Assembly: GCF_030815145.1 (NCBI RefSeq)
Contig: NZ_JAUSWJ010000001.1
Location: 1,364,001 to 1,428,000 of the forward strand
Direction of reading: 5' to 3'
From: Kaistia geumhonensis
GTDB lineage: Bacteria > Pseudomonadota > Alphaproteobacteria > Rhizobiales > Kaistiaceae
Length of the DNA: 64,000 nt
Shown here: piece after piece, positions 24,693-32,912 of the stretch
Numbering within the stretch: the stretch's first letter is position 1
Layout of the letters: each line of letters opens with the position of its first letter
Made by a program: the position numbers and the translations under genes
Notes under the pieces: generated by a model
What the model was told of the DNA's origin: nothing
The model's database searches: none
What the model saw: the letters and a program-made list of their open reading frames with translations, nothing else

Positions 24693-26570
24693 TTGGGACT
24701 TGCGGATATCGCCATTTCGGCAGCCTGCGCCGTAGCCTTGACTTTAGGCAGCATCGGATGGGGATTACTCCTCATCCAGAACGCCTCACGCGACAAAACC
24801 GTTGAGGCCAAGGCGATACCACTGGCTGCCGCCCTCGGCATTGTCTTTCTTTGCTTGATCGGCGCGATGCTCAACATCGCGTCGGCCTACGACATCGCCG
24901 TCTATTGCGTGGCCGGGCTCGTGGGCAGCGGATGGCTGGTCTGGAGCGCATTCCGTCCACATGCATGGACGAAGCGCGTCGATCTCTGGACGCTGCTGCC
25001 GATCGCCGTCGTATGGCTGATGTTCGTCGTCATCCCGCCCGCGATCAATCTCAACGACGACACCGCGGCCTATCTGGTCTTCGCCAAGAAGCTTGCGGAA
25101 ACGGGCGCAACCGGCTCGGAATACTTCAGTGAGCGCCGCCTCTTCACCTTTGGCGGCCAATTTGCCCTGCAAGCCCCATTCGCGTCATTCGCAAGGCTGC
25201 GCCTGATCGGTGTGGTGGAGCCGGGTCTTGGCCTGACTGTCCTGGGTTGGCTGATCGCAACGCTGCCGACATCGCGAGGATTGCGTCGGCTGCTGGCCTT
25301 CGTGGTGAGCATCGCCGTCATCGGCAGCAGTGTGATCGGGGCGAATTATCTCGCGAACACGGTGCCGACGCTCCTGCCCGGATCGCTTCTCGCCGGCGCC
25401 GTGGTGGCAGCCTTCGCCTGGCGCGCCGCGCCACGCGACTCTGGCCTGCTCCTGGTATCGGCTCTCGTACTCGGCGCGGGATCATTGCTTTTCCGGCCAA
25501 CGCCCTTGCCGTTCGTTGGTCTTCTGGGTCTCCTGCTGCTGATTGACAGCCTCAGAAACAAGCAGATCAAGGCTTTCGTGGTGGCATGCGCGGTGGCTGC
25601 CCTGGTCATCGCGCCCTTCGCGCTTCTGTTGCTTTTGAGTTCGAGAACGCTTTTCTACCCGTTCCTTGGCGAGGGCGTGCATCTCCTGATCCCGGGATCG
25701 GCCATCGTCTCGTCCGGCCGGCTCTCCGGAATATCGGCTCCTTCCGTCCGCGAACTGACAACGCTGATCTTTGCCCTGTTGCCGGCCGTGATGATCCTGC
25801 TCGGCAGCCCACAATCCCGCAGGAGCGCACTGCTCGTCCTCGCGCTTGCCGTCATCGCCGCCGGCGTGATCGCGGTCGGCGTCGATGGAGTCGCCTTGCA
25901 CCGCTACACCTTTGCGACGGTCTTCGGCTGCTCCGTCGGCGCGGCCTGTCTCTCGATCCTGTCGCCGCGTCCAGTGGCCTTTCCGCGTGTGAGCGGGAAG
26001 CAACTCGCATTCGGCGCGGCTGCCCTCGGCGTTCTTGTTCTCGGTGTCCTGGTTATGCGCGGTGCGACCGTGTCTGCCGTCGCCGCGAACGCGCTCGGCA
26101 AGCGTTTCTCGCAGCCCGTCTGGACGTCGGCCTTCGCCGACCGGTGCGCCGACGCGCAGTCTGCCTTCCCCGGCGGCGCCGTTGTGCTCGGAGTTAAGCT
26201 CGATTGCGCCAACGCCTTCGACTTCGCCCGCGATGAGGTTCTGGTGCACGACCAGCTCGGCGGCTCCTGGGCAGACCCGAGCCTGGATCTGACGCCAACC
26301 GCACTCCTCGAATCTCTTGCCCGATCGCGGGTGGATTGGATCATCGTGCCGGCGACGGTCATGAACTGGAGCGCGGAGGCCGGCGGCTCGGGCGAAGATG
26401 CCGGAAAACCGCGGGGCTGGCTAGACACCCTTGCGGTCCGCGCCGACAGGATGGCGACTGCCCTGAAGAGCCTCGTCGGCGGGGTCGAACCCACCTATCG
26501 CAACGACGCGGTCTCGGTCTATTCCGTCGCCAGCCTCTGCCGCGCCAAGGCAGCCGGCGCCTGCGACTGA
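24693..26570 (+). CDS. Polytopic membrane protein, GT-C glycosyltransferase-like
   Basis: The 625-residue protein has about 12 transmembrane segments up to residue 460 and then a soluble C-terminal domain of about 150 residues with five cysteines (ADRCADAQ, KLDCANAF and the C-terminal LCRAKAAGACD). After the third or fourth helix there is a NLNDDTAAYLVFAKKL loop. An acidic pair in this first large periplasmic loop is the catalytic hallmark of GT-C enzymes that use polyprenyl-phosphate sugars. No closer family is recognised. The start is a TTG with GGGGATGG upstream; no in-frame ATG is better placed. It is convergent with a GT2-GtrA operon, and together they resemble the three-part Gtr glycosylation systems. 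Confidence 0.72.
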   Translation: MGLADIAISAACAVALTLGSIGWGLLLIQNASRDKTVEAKAIPLAAALGIVFLCLIGAMLNIASAYDIAVYCVAGLVGSGWLVWSAFRPHAWTKRVDLWTLLPIAVVWLMFVVIPPAINLNDDTAAYLVFAKKLAETGATGSEYFSERRLFTFGGQFALQAPFASFARLRLIGVVEPGLGLTVLGWLIATLPTSRGLRRLLAFVVSIAVIGSSVIGANYLANTVPTLLPGSLLAGAVVAAFAWRAAPRDSGLLLVSALVLGAGSLLFRPTPLPFVGLLGLLLLIDSLRNKQIKAFVVACAVAALVIAPFALLLLLSSRTLFYPFLGEGVHLLIPGSAIVSSGRLSGISAPSVRELTTLIFALLPAVMILLGSPQSRRSALLVLALAVIAAGVIAVGVDGVALHRYTFATVFGCSVGAACLSILSPRPVAFPRVSGKQLAFGAAALGVLVLGVLVMRGATVSAVAANALGKRFSQPVWTSAFADRCADAQSAFPGGAVVLGVKLDCANAFDFARDEVLVHDQLGGSWADPSLDLTPTALLESLARSRVDWIIVPATVMNWSAEAGGSGEDAGKPRGWLDTLAVRADRMATALKSLVGGVEPTYRNDAVSVYSVASLCRAKAAGACD

Positions 26571-26613
26571 GGCGGCCCGGTGCCCGGTATCGAGCAGCGC
26601 TGCGGAAAAGCGA

Positions 26614-27432
26614 TCAGCTCTTCGGCGAAAAGCGGCCGGAAGCGGCCGCGAAGGTCTGCTTGAGAACGTCGAACTTTCCGCCGAGCCCGTTGATCTTGGT
26701 CGGGGTCGCGGCATTGGCCGGGTAGCGCCGCTGAACAGGCACCTGTGCCACCTTCATGCCGATCTGTCCGGCGCGGACGGTCAGGTAGAAGAGCAGCTCG
26801 TAGCGCTGGAAGACGTCGCGGAACGGCTGGACCCGCGGATCGAGAAGGTAACGCGCCGAATATCCGCGAAAGCCGTTGGTGGTATCGGTGAACCAATGCC
26901 GCCCCGCGAGGCTGAGCACGGGCGCGTGAATTCCGCGATTGGCGATGGTTCGCTCGAGCGGCGTATTCTCCGCCACGCCACCCGGCAGGTAGCGTGAGCC
27001 CTGCACGTAGTCGTAGCCCTGCTCAAGCTTTCCGACCATATCGGCCACAGCCTCGACGCCATCCTTGCCGTTGCCGTCGATGGTGACGATCCCGGTGTAG
27101 CCCTCGCGCAGACACCATGCATAGGCCATCCGCAGCTGAGCGCTGAGCTTTCCCGGGCCCGTCTTGGTCAGGACCGCCCGCACACCGGCGGTGGATATGA
27201 ATGCCGGATCGAGGGAGCCGTCGGTCGAGCCGCCATCGGCCACGATCACGTCGACCGGCAGCTTCGCCTCGCGGATGCGAAGCAGCTGATCGCGAATACG
27301 GTCGCCCTCGTTGATGACCGGGATCACGAGCGCATGGTCATGCTCGCGGATGCCGTGGACAGTTACCGTGAAGGTCGGAACTTCCCACAGCTGCGAACCG
27401 GGAAGCAGATCGGCTTCGGCGTCGGACATCAT
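26614..27432 (-). CDS. GT2-family glycosyltransferase (polyprenyl-phosphate sugar synthase type)
   Basis: The 272-residue protein has the GT-A fold landmarks of DPM1/GtrB-like enzymes: HALVIPVINEGDRI near residue 33, VIVADGGSTDGS near residue 61, TIDGNGKDG in the position of the DxD motif near residue 117, GSRYLPGG near residue 145, and DTTNGFRGYS near residue 183. There are no clear transmembrane helices at the C-terminus, so the GtrA neighbour may anchor it. It should charge undecaprenyl phosphate with a sugar at the inner face. The start overlaps the gtrA-like stop (ATGA). It is the last gene of a six-gene operon. Confidence 0.88.
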   Translation of the reverse strand: MMSDAEADLLPGSQLWEVPTFTVTVHGIREHDHALVIPVINEGDRIRDQLLRIREAKLPVDVIVADGGSTDGSLDPAFISTAGVRAVLTKTGPGKLSAQLRMAYAWCLREGYTGIVTIDGNGKDGVEAVADMVGKLEQGYDYVQGSRYLPGGVAENTPLERTIANRGIHAPVLSLAGRHWFTDTTNGFRGYSARYLLDPRVQPFRDVFQRYELLFYLTVRAGQIGMKVAQVPVQRRYPANAATPTKINGLGGKFDVLKQTFAAASGRFSPKS

Positions 27433-27830
27433 GAAGTTCCATCCTGTAGTCCGGCAGGTTTGAGAAAGACGAAGTACTTGCTGACCAGATAGTTGACGCA
27501 GAACGAAATGCCCGCGCCCGCCACCAGAACGGGCAAGGCATGGCTATCGCCGAAGACGGCGACGAGTGCGGCGACACCGACGACGCGCGCGGCCAATGTC
27601 GCGACCAGCGCCATACCGTAGCGCAGCGCGCGGACGACGGAGAGCTGGCGGGCACCGGAGCGAAAAGTCCAAAGCTCGTGAAGGGCATAGTTGAGCCCGG
27701 CAGCAACGACGAATCCCGCCGCCGCCGCCAGCCAGAGAGGCACTCCGAGCAGCCGGGCAGCGCTCCAGGCGACGCCGAGGTCGAGCACCAGCCCCGCGAC
27801 CGAGACGACGAAGAAGCGCGCAGCCTCCAT
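27429..27830 (-). CDS. GtrA-family membrane protein (putative lipid-linked sugar flippase)
   Basis: This 133-residue protein is made of four transmembrane helices, with the family motif FVVAAGLNYALHELWTF (a N-Y helix followed by aromatic WTF) near residue 41 and FCVNYLVSKYFVFLKP at the end. GtrA proteins are proposed to flip polyprenyl-phosphate sugars. It shares one base with the stop of the upstream FAD enzyme gene (TGATG) and four with the downstream GT2 gene, so all three are translationally coupled. Confidence 0.92.
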   Translation of the reverse strand: MEAARFFVVSVAGLVLDLGVAWSAARLLGVPLWLAAAAGFVVAAGLNYALHELWTFRSGARQLSVVRALRYGMALVATLAARVVGVAALVAVFGDSHALPVLVAGAGISFCVNYLVSKYFVFLKPAGLQDGTS

Positions 27831-28975
27831 CAGGCGTCCCTATCCAGAAGAAGAGTCTCGTTGGCTCCGGCGAATTCCGGCTCCATCCGGGTCACGAGCT
27901 CGAACAGATCGTAAATATTGTCGAGCTTTCCGCCCAGGATGGACAAGACCCGGCTGCCGGACGGCTTGCGCTGGTAAAGGATCGGCCGCCCGTCGTCGCG
28001 CTCGTTCTTGGTCAGAACCGTCTTGACATCATAGATCGACTTGCGCGGGATAGCCCTATCGAGGGATGGCAGGTACCGTCGTCCATCGTGGATCATGTGC
28101 TGGACGCGGCTGTTCGCGACCGCTTCCTGCAAACGGGCCGGAGACATGCCCGGCCCCGCGTCGTCCGTCCAGCTGTCATGCGGCGTGTAGCGGACATGGG
28201 TGAGGGAATGCAGCCCCTCCGACGGGTATGGCATGCACGAGAAGAACGGGCCATCCATCAACGTCACACCGACATTTTTCAACTCTTCCGGCGGTTCGAC
28301 CAACGCGATCTCGGCCAGTTCATATTTGAGTTGCGCGCGCGGCAGGCGGGAGCGATCGAGCACCGCATTGATCCCCGCATAGGTGATGTTGAACGCGTAT
28401 CGCGCGGCAACCTCGGAGCCGTCGGACAGCGTGGCCACGACCGATCCGGGCCGGTCCTCGACCGCCTCCACCGCGGTGGACATGAGGACGTCCACCCCGG
28501 CCCGATCCAGCCGCGCGGCGAGCAGTCGGCGCAGCACCGAATAGTCGAAGGCAGCCTCGGAGCAGGCGAACACGCCCTCGACCATGGACTGGTCGAACAG
28601 CGCCTCCTGGCTCGGCAAGGCCGGCCTGATCGGCGCACCGATGTCCCGGAACATGCGATAGAAGCGCTTCGCCGAGACCTTGGATCGGTGGCGGGCGATG
28701 GCATAGAGCATCTGGAAATCATCGACGACCGCCTCGGGGAAATCGTCCATGAACCGGCGATGCAGCAGCATCGACTTGACGGCCGTCAGAGCCGAGCGGG
28801 GATAATGGAAGCCTGTATGAATGCGCGCCTGGTTGACGCGCGATGCGCGATCCAGCAGGGTCTCGCCAGCCTCGACCAGCAGCACGCGCGACGAGATCGA
28901 CCGCAGGAACAGCGCGAGGCAGCAGCCATAGAAGCCGCCGCCTATCACGAGATAGTCCACCTCCCTTGGGCTCAT
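27830..28975 (-). CDS. FAD-dependent oxidoreductase (DAO superfamily)
   Basis: The 381-residue protein has an N-terminal dinucleotide-binding motif (LVIGGGFYGCCLALFL, near residue 9), an acidic residue ending the second strand (VEAGETLLDRAS) and an ARIHTGFHYPRS segment near residue 51 reminiscent of the L-2-hydroxyglutarate/glycerol-3-phosphate group. The C-terminus has a SILGGKLDNIYDL block. It probably oxidises a hydroxyl or amine of a sugar or precursor. Its start overlaps the preceding gene by 4 bp and its stop overlaps gtrA. A role in making or modifying the sugar passed to the GT2 enzyme is inferred from position only. Confidence 0.85.
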   Translation of the reverse strand: MSPREVDYLVIGGGFYGCCLALFLRSISSRVLLVEAGETLLDRASRVNQARIHTGFHYPRSALTAVKSMLLHRRFMDDFPEAVVDDFQMLYAIARHRSKVSAKRFYRMFRDIGAPIRPALPSQEALFDQSMVEGVFACSEAAFDYSVLRRLLAARLDRAGVDVLMSTAVEAVEDRPGSVVATLSDGSEVAARYAFNITYAGINAVLDRSRLPRAQLKYELAEIALVEPPEELKNVGVTLMDGPFFSCMPYPSEGLHSLTHVRYTPHDSWTDDAGPGMSPARLQEAVANSRVQHMIHDGRRYLPSLDRAIPRKSIYDVKTVLTKNERDDGRPILYQRKPSGSRVLSILGGKLDNIYDLFELVTRMEPEFAGANETLLLDRDA

Positions 28976-29997
28976 GGCTTCGGTATCTGCCGAAGACCGG
29001 CGAGATCGTGCTCGAAGTCGACATTGAGATCGGAGGCGACCTGCCCGAACAGATCAATGCGATTCACCTCGGCGGCGACCGAGTCGAGGCGGCCTCCATT
29101 GGTCCGCGACAGCAATTGCTGCAACCCGAGACTGAGGCCCGTGATCGAAATGCCCAGGAAGACCATCGACAGGCTGAGAACCGCCGACAAGGTCAGCCAG
29201 CCCGGCGCCAGGTCGTGCACCAGGATCCAGGCAGCCACGACATAGAGGCCATAGAAGAAGCCGAGCATGGCGAGGAACGCCGAAGCCAGCGTCACCGCCA
29301 GCAGAAGGTTCGGCGCCATGTAGACGAGGAGCTTCTGCAGCAGGTCGAGGCGCCGCCGCAGTCCCGCATTGCGCGGAACGGTCACGCCGGCCGCCACCTC
29401 GATGAATGCGAGCGGCACCCTCGGGTCGCGTGGCGGGAAGCGCAAGGCGAGGTCGGGATCGGGATGCGCGAGCAACTGATTGAGCAGCGTGCGCGGAAGC
29501 GCCAGAGACTGCAGGTCGCGCGGATTGACCTTGAAGCCGGCCAGACGACCCAGCAGCACCAGCACGGATCCGGGGCTGCCATGGCGGATCTTCGGCCGCC
29601 TCGTCGCCAGCACCCCGCGCTGTTCGTCGGCCGCCCTCTCGATCATCTCGATCGGATCGACACAGCCGAGCTCCGCCGAACTGACGAGGAGAACGACATC
29701 GCCGATCGCCTCCTCGGCGGCGATCACCCGACGACGGTAATAGGCCGTGCCGTCGCGCACCGTGAACAGGCGCACATTGGCGACGCGGCGGATCAGCGGC
29801 AGAAAGTCGGCCCGGCGACTGTCGTCGGCTACCACGATGATCTCGCGGAAACGAAAGCGCGCATCGACCCTCGCCGCCAGCGCGGCAATCGCGTCGAATG
29901 TCTCATGATCCGAGGCCAGATCGCCGAAGCAGATCGACACGAGAACGTCCTCGCGCAGGGCGACCGGCGGCAGATGGGCTGGCGCGGCATCCATCAT
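28972..29997 (-). CDS. Degenerate GT2-like glycosyltransferase with C-terminal transmembrane pair
   Basis: The 341-residue protein begins like a GT-A glycosyltransferase (VLVSICFGDLASD near residue 18, REIIVVADDSRR near residue 51). Where the DxD metal motif is expected it has VLLVSSAELGCVDP, so the acidic pair is missing. Two transmembrane helices follow at about residues 232-290 (LLLAVTLASAFLAMLGFF and VLSLSMVFLGISITGL), as in GtrB-like enzymes, and then a soluble tail. It may be a catalytically altered or regulatory partner of the intact GT2 enzyme in the same operon. The overlap with both neighbours is 4 bp. The assignment is by fold-level pattern only. Confidence 0.7.
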   Translation of the reverse strand: MMDAAPAHLPPVALREDVLVSICFGDLASDHETFDAIAALAARVDARFRFREIIVVADDSRRADFLPLIRRVANVRLFTVRDGTAYYRRRVIAAEEAIGDVVLLVSSAELGCVDPIEMIERAADEQRGVLATRRPKIRHGSPGSVLVLLGRLAGFKVNPRDLQSLALPRTLLNQLLAHPDPDLALRFPPRDPRVPLAFIEVAAGVTVPRNAGLRRRLDLLQKLLVYMAPNLLLAVTLASAFLAMLGFFYGLYVVAAWILVHDLAPGWLTLSAVLSLSMVFLGISITGLSLGLQQLLSRTNGGRLDSVAAEVNRIDLFGQVASDLNVDFEHDLAGLRQIPKP

Positions 29998-30830
29998 CGT
30001 CCCTCCCCTTCCGCCGCCCGGACCAAGGCGGCGATGCGGTCCCGCACCGTGGCGAGACCGCCCTCGTGGCGTTTCATCTCGATCGATACGGCGCGGCCAT
30101 AGCCGCCGGCCCGGAGCCCGGCCAGGACCGGCGCGAGGTCCGTCGCGTCGTCCGGCGCCGGCGCGAGATTGGGCTCGCTGACATGCACATGGCTGAGACG
30201 GGGCGCCAGCGCAGCGGCTCGCTCCGCGACCGTTCCAAAACTGCCGTTCATGTGCATCGCACCGAGATCGAGGATCACGGCCACGGCCGGGTGAGACACC
30301 AGTTCGACGAAGGCCTCGGCATCCTCCAGCGTGTTGAGGAAATTCGTGCCATAGGCCGGCGGGTTCGACTCCACCGCGATGACCGTGCCGGATGCGGCGG
30401 CCCGATCTCCCAGTCTCCGGAAGGTCTCGGCCGCCTGATCCAGCGCATCGCCCGGCGCCATGTCGTCGGGTATGCGGCGCTGGCCCGGCGATCCGAAGAC
30501 GATGTTGGGGATACCGAAACGTCCCGCGAGGTCGATCGCCCGCGTCATTCCGCGCTCGAAGGCCGCCCTCGCCGCAGCATCGCCAAACAGAGCGGCCCCC
30601 TGGACGCCGAAAAGCAGGGCCTGCATCGACACCAGCGAAAAGCCGCGGGCGCGGATCTCCGCGAGAGCGGCGTCGGCGATGGCATCGTCCGGAACGAAGG
30701 GATCCGCGGCGCCGGCGAAGAAGATCGCCGGAGCGATCTCGAGCCCGCTCAATCCGGCCTCCTCCATGAGGTCATAAGCGCCCAGGCGCTCCTCAGGCAG
30801 CCAGGCGATGTTGGAGACGGACAGGATCAT
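29994..30830 (-). CDS. Sugar phosphate isomerase/epimerase family protein (TIM barrel)
   Basis: The 278-residue protein has the AP-endonuclease-2/xylose-isomerase-like barrel: MILSVSNIAW at the first strand, LSGLEIAPAIFF for the second, an IAVESNPPAYGTNF segment with a metal-binding glutamate near residue 161, an ILDLGAMHMNG segment near residue 196 with D and H, SHVHVSEPN, and a final glutamate in VSIEMKRHE. These are the expected E-D-H-E metal ligands. The ATG at 30830 overlaps the upstream stop (ATGA), so the longer open frame upstream is rejected. It probably isomerises the sugar used by the cluster. Confidence 0.88.
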   Translation of the reverse strand: MILSVSNIAWLPEERLGAYDLMEEAGLSGLEIAPAIFFAGAADPFVPDDAIADAALAEIRARGFSLVSMQALLFGVQGAALFGDAAARAAFERGMTRAIDLAGRFGIPNIVFGSPGQRRIPDDMAPGDALDQAAETFRRLGDRAAASGTVIAVESNPPAYGTNFLNTLEDAEAFVELVSHPAVAVILDLGAMHMNGSFGTVAERAAALAPRLSHVHVSEPNLAPAPDDATDLAPVLAGLRAGGYGRAVSIEMKRHEGGLATVRDRIAALVRAAEGEGR

Positions 30831-31783
30831 TGGCCGTGCTTCTCCGAGGCGAAGAACTCGGACAGCTTGTCCAGCACCGTGCCCGCGTCCTCGAGATACG
30901 GTCCCGTCCGTCCCCACAGGGGCGCATGGCGCGTGTGCATGTCTTCACGATGCAGGCGTGCACCCGTCTGGGGCATGTCGGCCCCGAGCAGCCGCGCATG
31001 GATGTTGCCGGCCCGCAGCGGCTCGACGGCGAGGTGCAGGGTGCCCAGCCCGGCGCGGGTCGCGACGCCGATATCCCGCCAGAGCCGCGACATGTCGTAA
31101 TACTGGTAGGTCGTATCCGGGTTGTGGAACTGCGTCGCCGACATGCCGGCCGCCCGCACGGCGTCGTCAAGTTCGGGACGAAGTGGATCGCCGTTCAAGC
31201 CCTCGCGGTCGAGCACCATCATCCCCGCCGCATTGGGCGTGTAGAGCCTCGCAAGAGCCTCGCGAAGGCGCGATGGCACCTGCTGCAACAACTCGTCAAG
31301 GCGCGGCTGCGTAAGCATCGTCGGGACGGGGTTCAACAAATCGAAGATGAAGTTCTTCCGCAGTCCGGGACCGAACAGCGCCGGCAAACGGACGACGAGG
31401 CAATCGTCGAAGCGCGACTGGCAGAAGGCCTCAAGCGCACGTCGATGACGGCCATAGGCCAGCTCCTGCTGGAAGGACTGCGTATCCTCATCGTCCTCGC
31501 CGGCGAAATCGGCGAGCACGGCGATGGACGAAATCAGCACGAAACGGCGCGCGCGGGCGCGGTCGAGAGCAGAGACCAACGCATCGACCTGCTCGCGGTC
31601 ACGCTCCGGCTCACGGTTGGCGGTGAACATCGAACCGGGCGCCGCAGCACAGACCAGCGTATCGAACTGCTCGCCGCCAATTTCGGCAATGTTCGCGCTG
31701 TTGAAGCGTCCGTCGAATCTATGCTGCCGTAGAAGTATTCCGCCGACAAACCCCGTATGCCCCACGACGGCGTCGATACTCAT
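30827..31783 (-). CDS. NAD(P)-dependent epimerase/dehydratase-like protein
   Basis: The 318-residue protein opens with a Rossmann motif (VVGHTGFVGG near residue 6), then TLVCAAAPG at the fourth strand and RFVLISSIAVL, which provides the serine. The active-site pair appears as ELAYGRHRRALE (Y-x-x-x-R instead of Y-x-x-x-K), followed by VVRLPALFGPG. This is the extended-SDR layout with an altered catalytic lysine. It is the first gene of a six-gene overlapping operon and so may make or modify a nucleotide sugar. Substrate unknown. Confidence 0.82.
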   Translation of the reverse strand: MSIDAVVGHTGFVGGILLRQHRFDGRFNSANIAEIGGEQFDTLVCAAAPGSMFTANREPERDREQVDALVSALDRARARRFVLISSIAVLADFAGEDDEDTQSFQQELAYGRHRRALEAFCQSRFDDCLVVRLPALFGPGLRKNFIFDLLNPVPTMLTQPRLDELLQQVPSRLREALARLYTPNAAGMMVLDREGLNGDPLRPELDDAVRAAGMSATQFHNPDTTYQYYDMSRLWRDIGVATRAGLGTLHLAVEPLRAGNIHARLLGADMPQTGARLHREDMHTRHAPLWGRTGPYLEDAGTVLDKLSEFFASEKHGQ

Positions 31784-32517
31784 GCATCCTTACCATCAGG
31801 TTCGCTTGCATCAAAGCCCTAAGCACAGGTCTAGCAGATCATGCAAGAAGGCGCCAGCCGTATTCATCGATATGACAGCAATCCTTCCTTTATTCATATC
31901 TAGCCGCGCAAGAGAATGGACTCCTGTTCGCTGCCGCGATTTTGTCGGTCCGCAGCCGTATTTTCAGGAATCGAGTCGAGGATGATGCCTTGGAATTGAA
32001 GCCGAGGTGAAAATTCTTGTTTCGACTCAGACTCTTCTGCCATTCTAGGACGATAGAAACCCACCTCGGGCACGAAGACTCGAACTAATCGATTATACCC
32101 GGTATTGGCGAAGAAACGCGTGATCCAGGTCACAGCGCGGCGCCGCCGATCGTGCCTGCGACCGGCCCAGTTCCAGAGGCCGCGAGGAGGGAGCAGATCA
32201 GGACGACGGCAATACGGCCGATGGCTCACGCTCTTCGCAGATCATCTGCATCCCGAACCGATCGAGCGGCGAAGTGGAGCGCAACGGCCGATGGGCACGA
32301 GCCGCAGCATGATCGCGCAGCCGGCAGCAGACACGGCGAACGGCTTCGGCTGCCGGAGGATACAGGTCCGCGACTGCCGCACATGCCTCCGCCCTACCCG
32401 ACACTACCGCGTGAGCCGGAGCGAAGCGATCTCGCGTCTGTGCATTGCCCAGACGCGACGATTGACTCATGCAGCGACAAGAACAAAATAGGAACATTGT
32501 CTCATCGGGAGGGTGTC
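31784..32517. other. Gene-poor region upstream of the glycosylation operon
   Basis: This 734-bp stretch has its lowest GC content at about 31800-32100 and contains no frame with family features. The AT-rich part lies directly before the leftward operon and probably holds its promoter. Open frames on either strand have scrambled Arg-rich composition and look non-coding. Confidence 0.5.
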
Positions 32518-32781
32518 GTGAGCGAAATGGCAGGCGGGATCGAAGAGGGGGCGCGGGCGCTCGACGCGCGCGTCGACGACATCCTCGCGACGCATGGCGG
32601 CGACGCGCGCGCGGCGATCGAGGTCCTGCTGCTTGTCAGCGACGCGCGGGCGCGCTCGATCTCGCGGGGCTATGTGCGCGGCCTGCTGCCGGGGCGACAG
32701 CTTGCGGGTGACGGGCATCGATGGCCCGCCTATCCGCCGGGCGAGAACTCGATGGCGGCCCCTGAACCCGAGGAGGCTTGA
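32518..32781 (+). CDS. Small conserved alphaproteobacterial protein of unknown function
   Basis: The 87-residue protein starts at GTG after GGGAGGG. It has an acidic helical N-terminal half with LDARVDDILATHGGDARAA followed by IEVLLLVSDARARSISRGYVRG, and a Pro-rich tail. The pattern of a D-D-I-L-x-x-x-G-G-D-x-R-A-A helix pair followed by SRGYVRG is one I associate with small proteins in Hyphomicrobiales, but no function is known. It is convergent with the nickel transporter operon. Confidence 0.65.
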   Translation: MSEMAGGIEEGARALDARVDDILATHGGDARAAIEVLLLVSDARARSISRGYVRGLLPGRQLAGDGHRWPAYPPGENSMAAPEPEEA

Positions 32782-32912
32782 CCGATGTGCCCTCCGAGCC
32801 GGACCTGGCGCCAGCTCGGACTTCCTGTCGGCGCAGGACGTGTCGCGAGGGCGTCGTGTCTCGTGCGCGACCGCTCGTCCTTGGGCGGCCGCCCCGAGGC
32901 CGATCCGCCGCT

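Noticed and set aside
31900-32229. Leftward open frame of 109 codons in the gene-poor region
   Set aside because: Arg-rich scrambled composition, no ribosome site, no family features.
32105-32491. Rightward open frame before the small protein at 32518
   Set aside because: Low-quality composition and no ribosome site; the frame looks like a by-product of GC-rich DNA.
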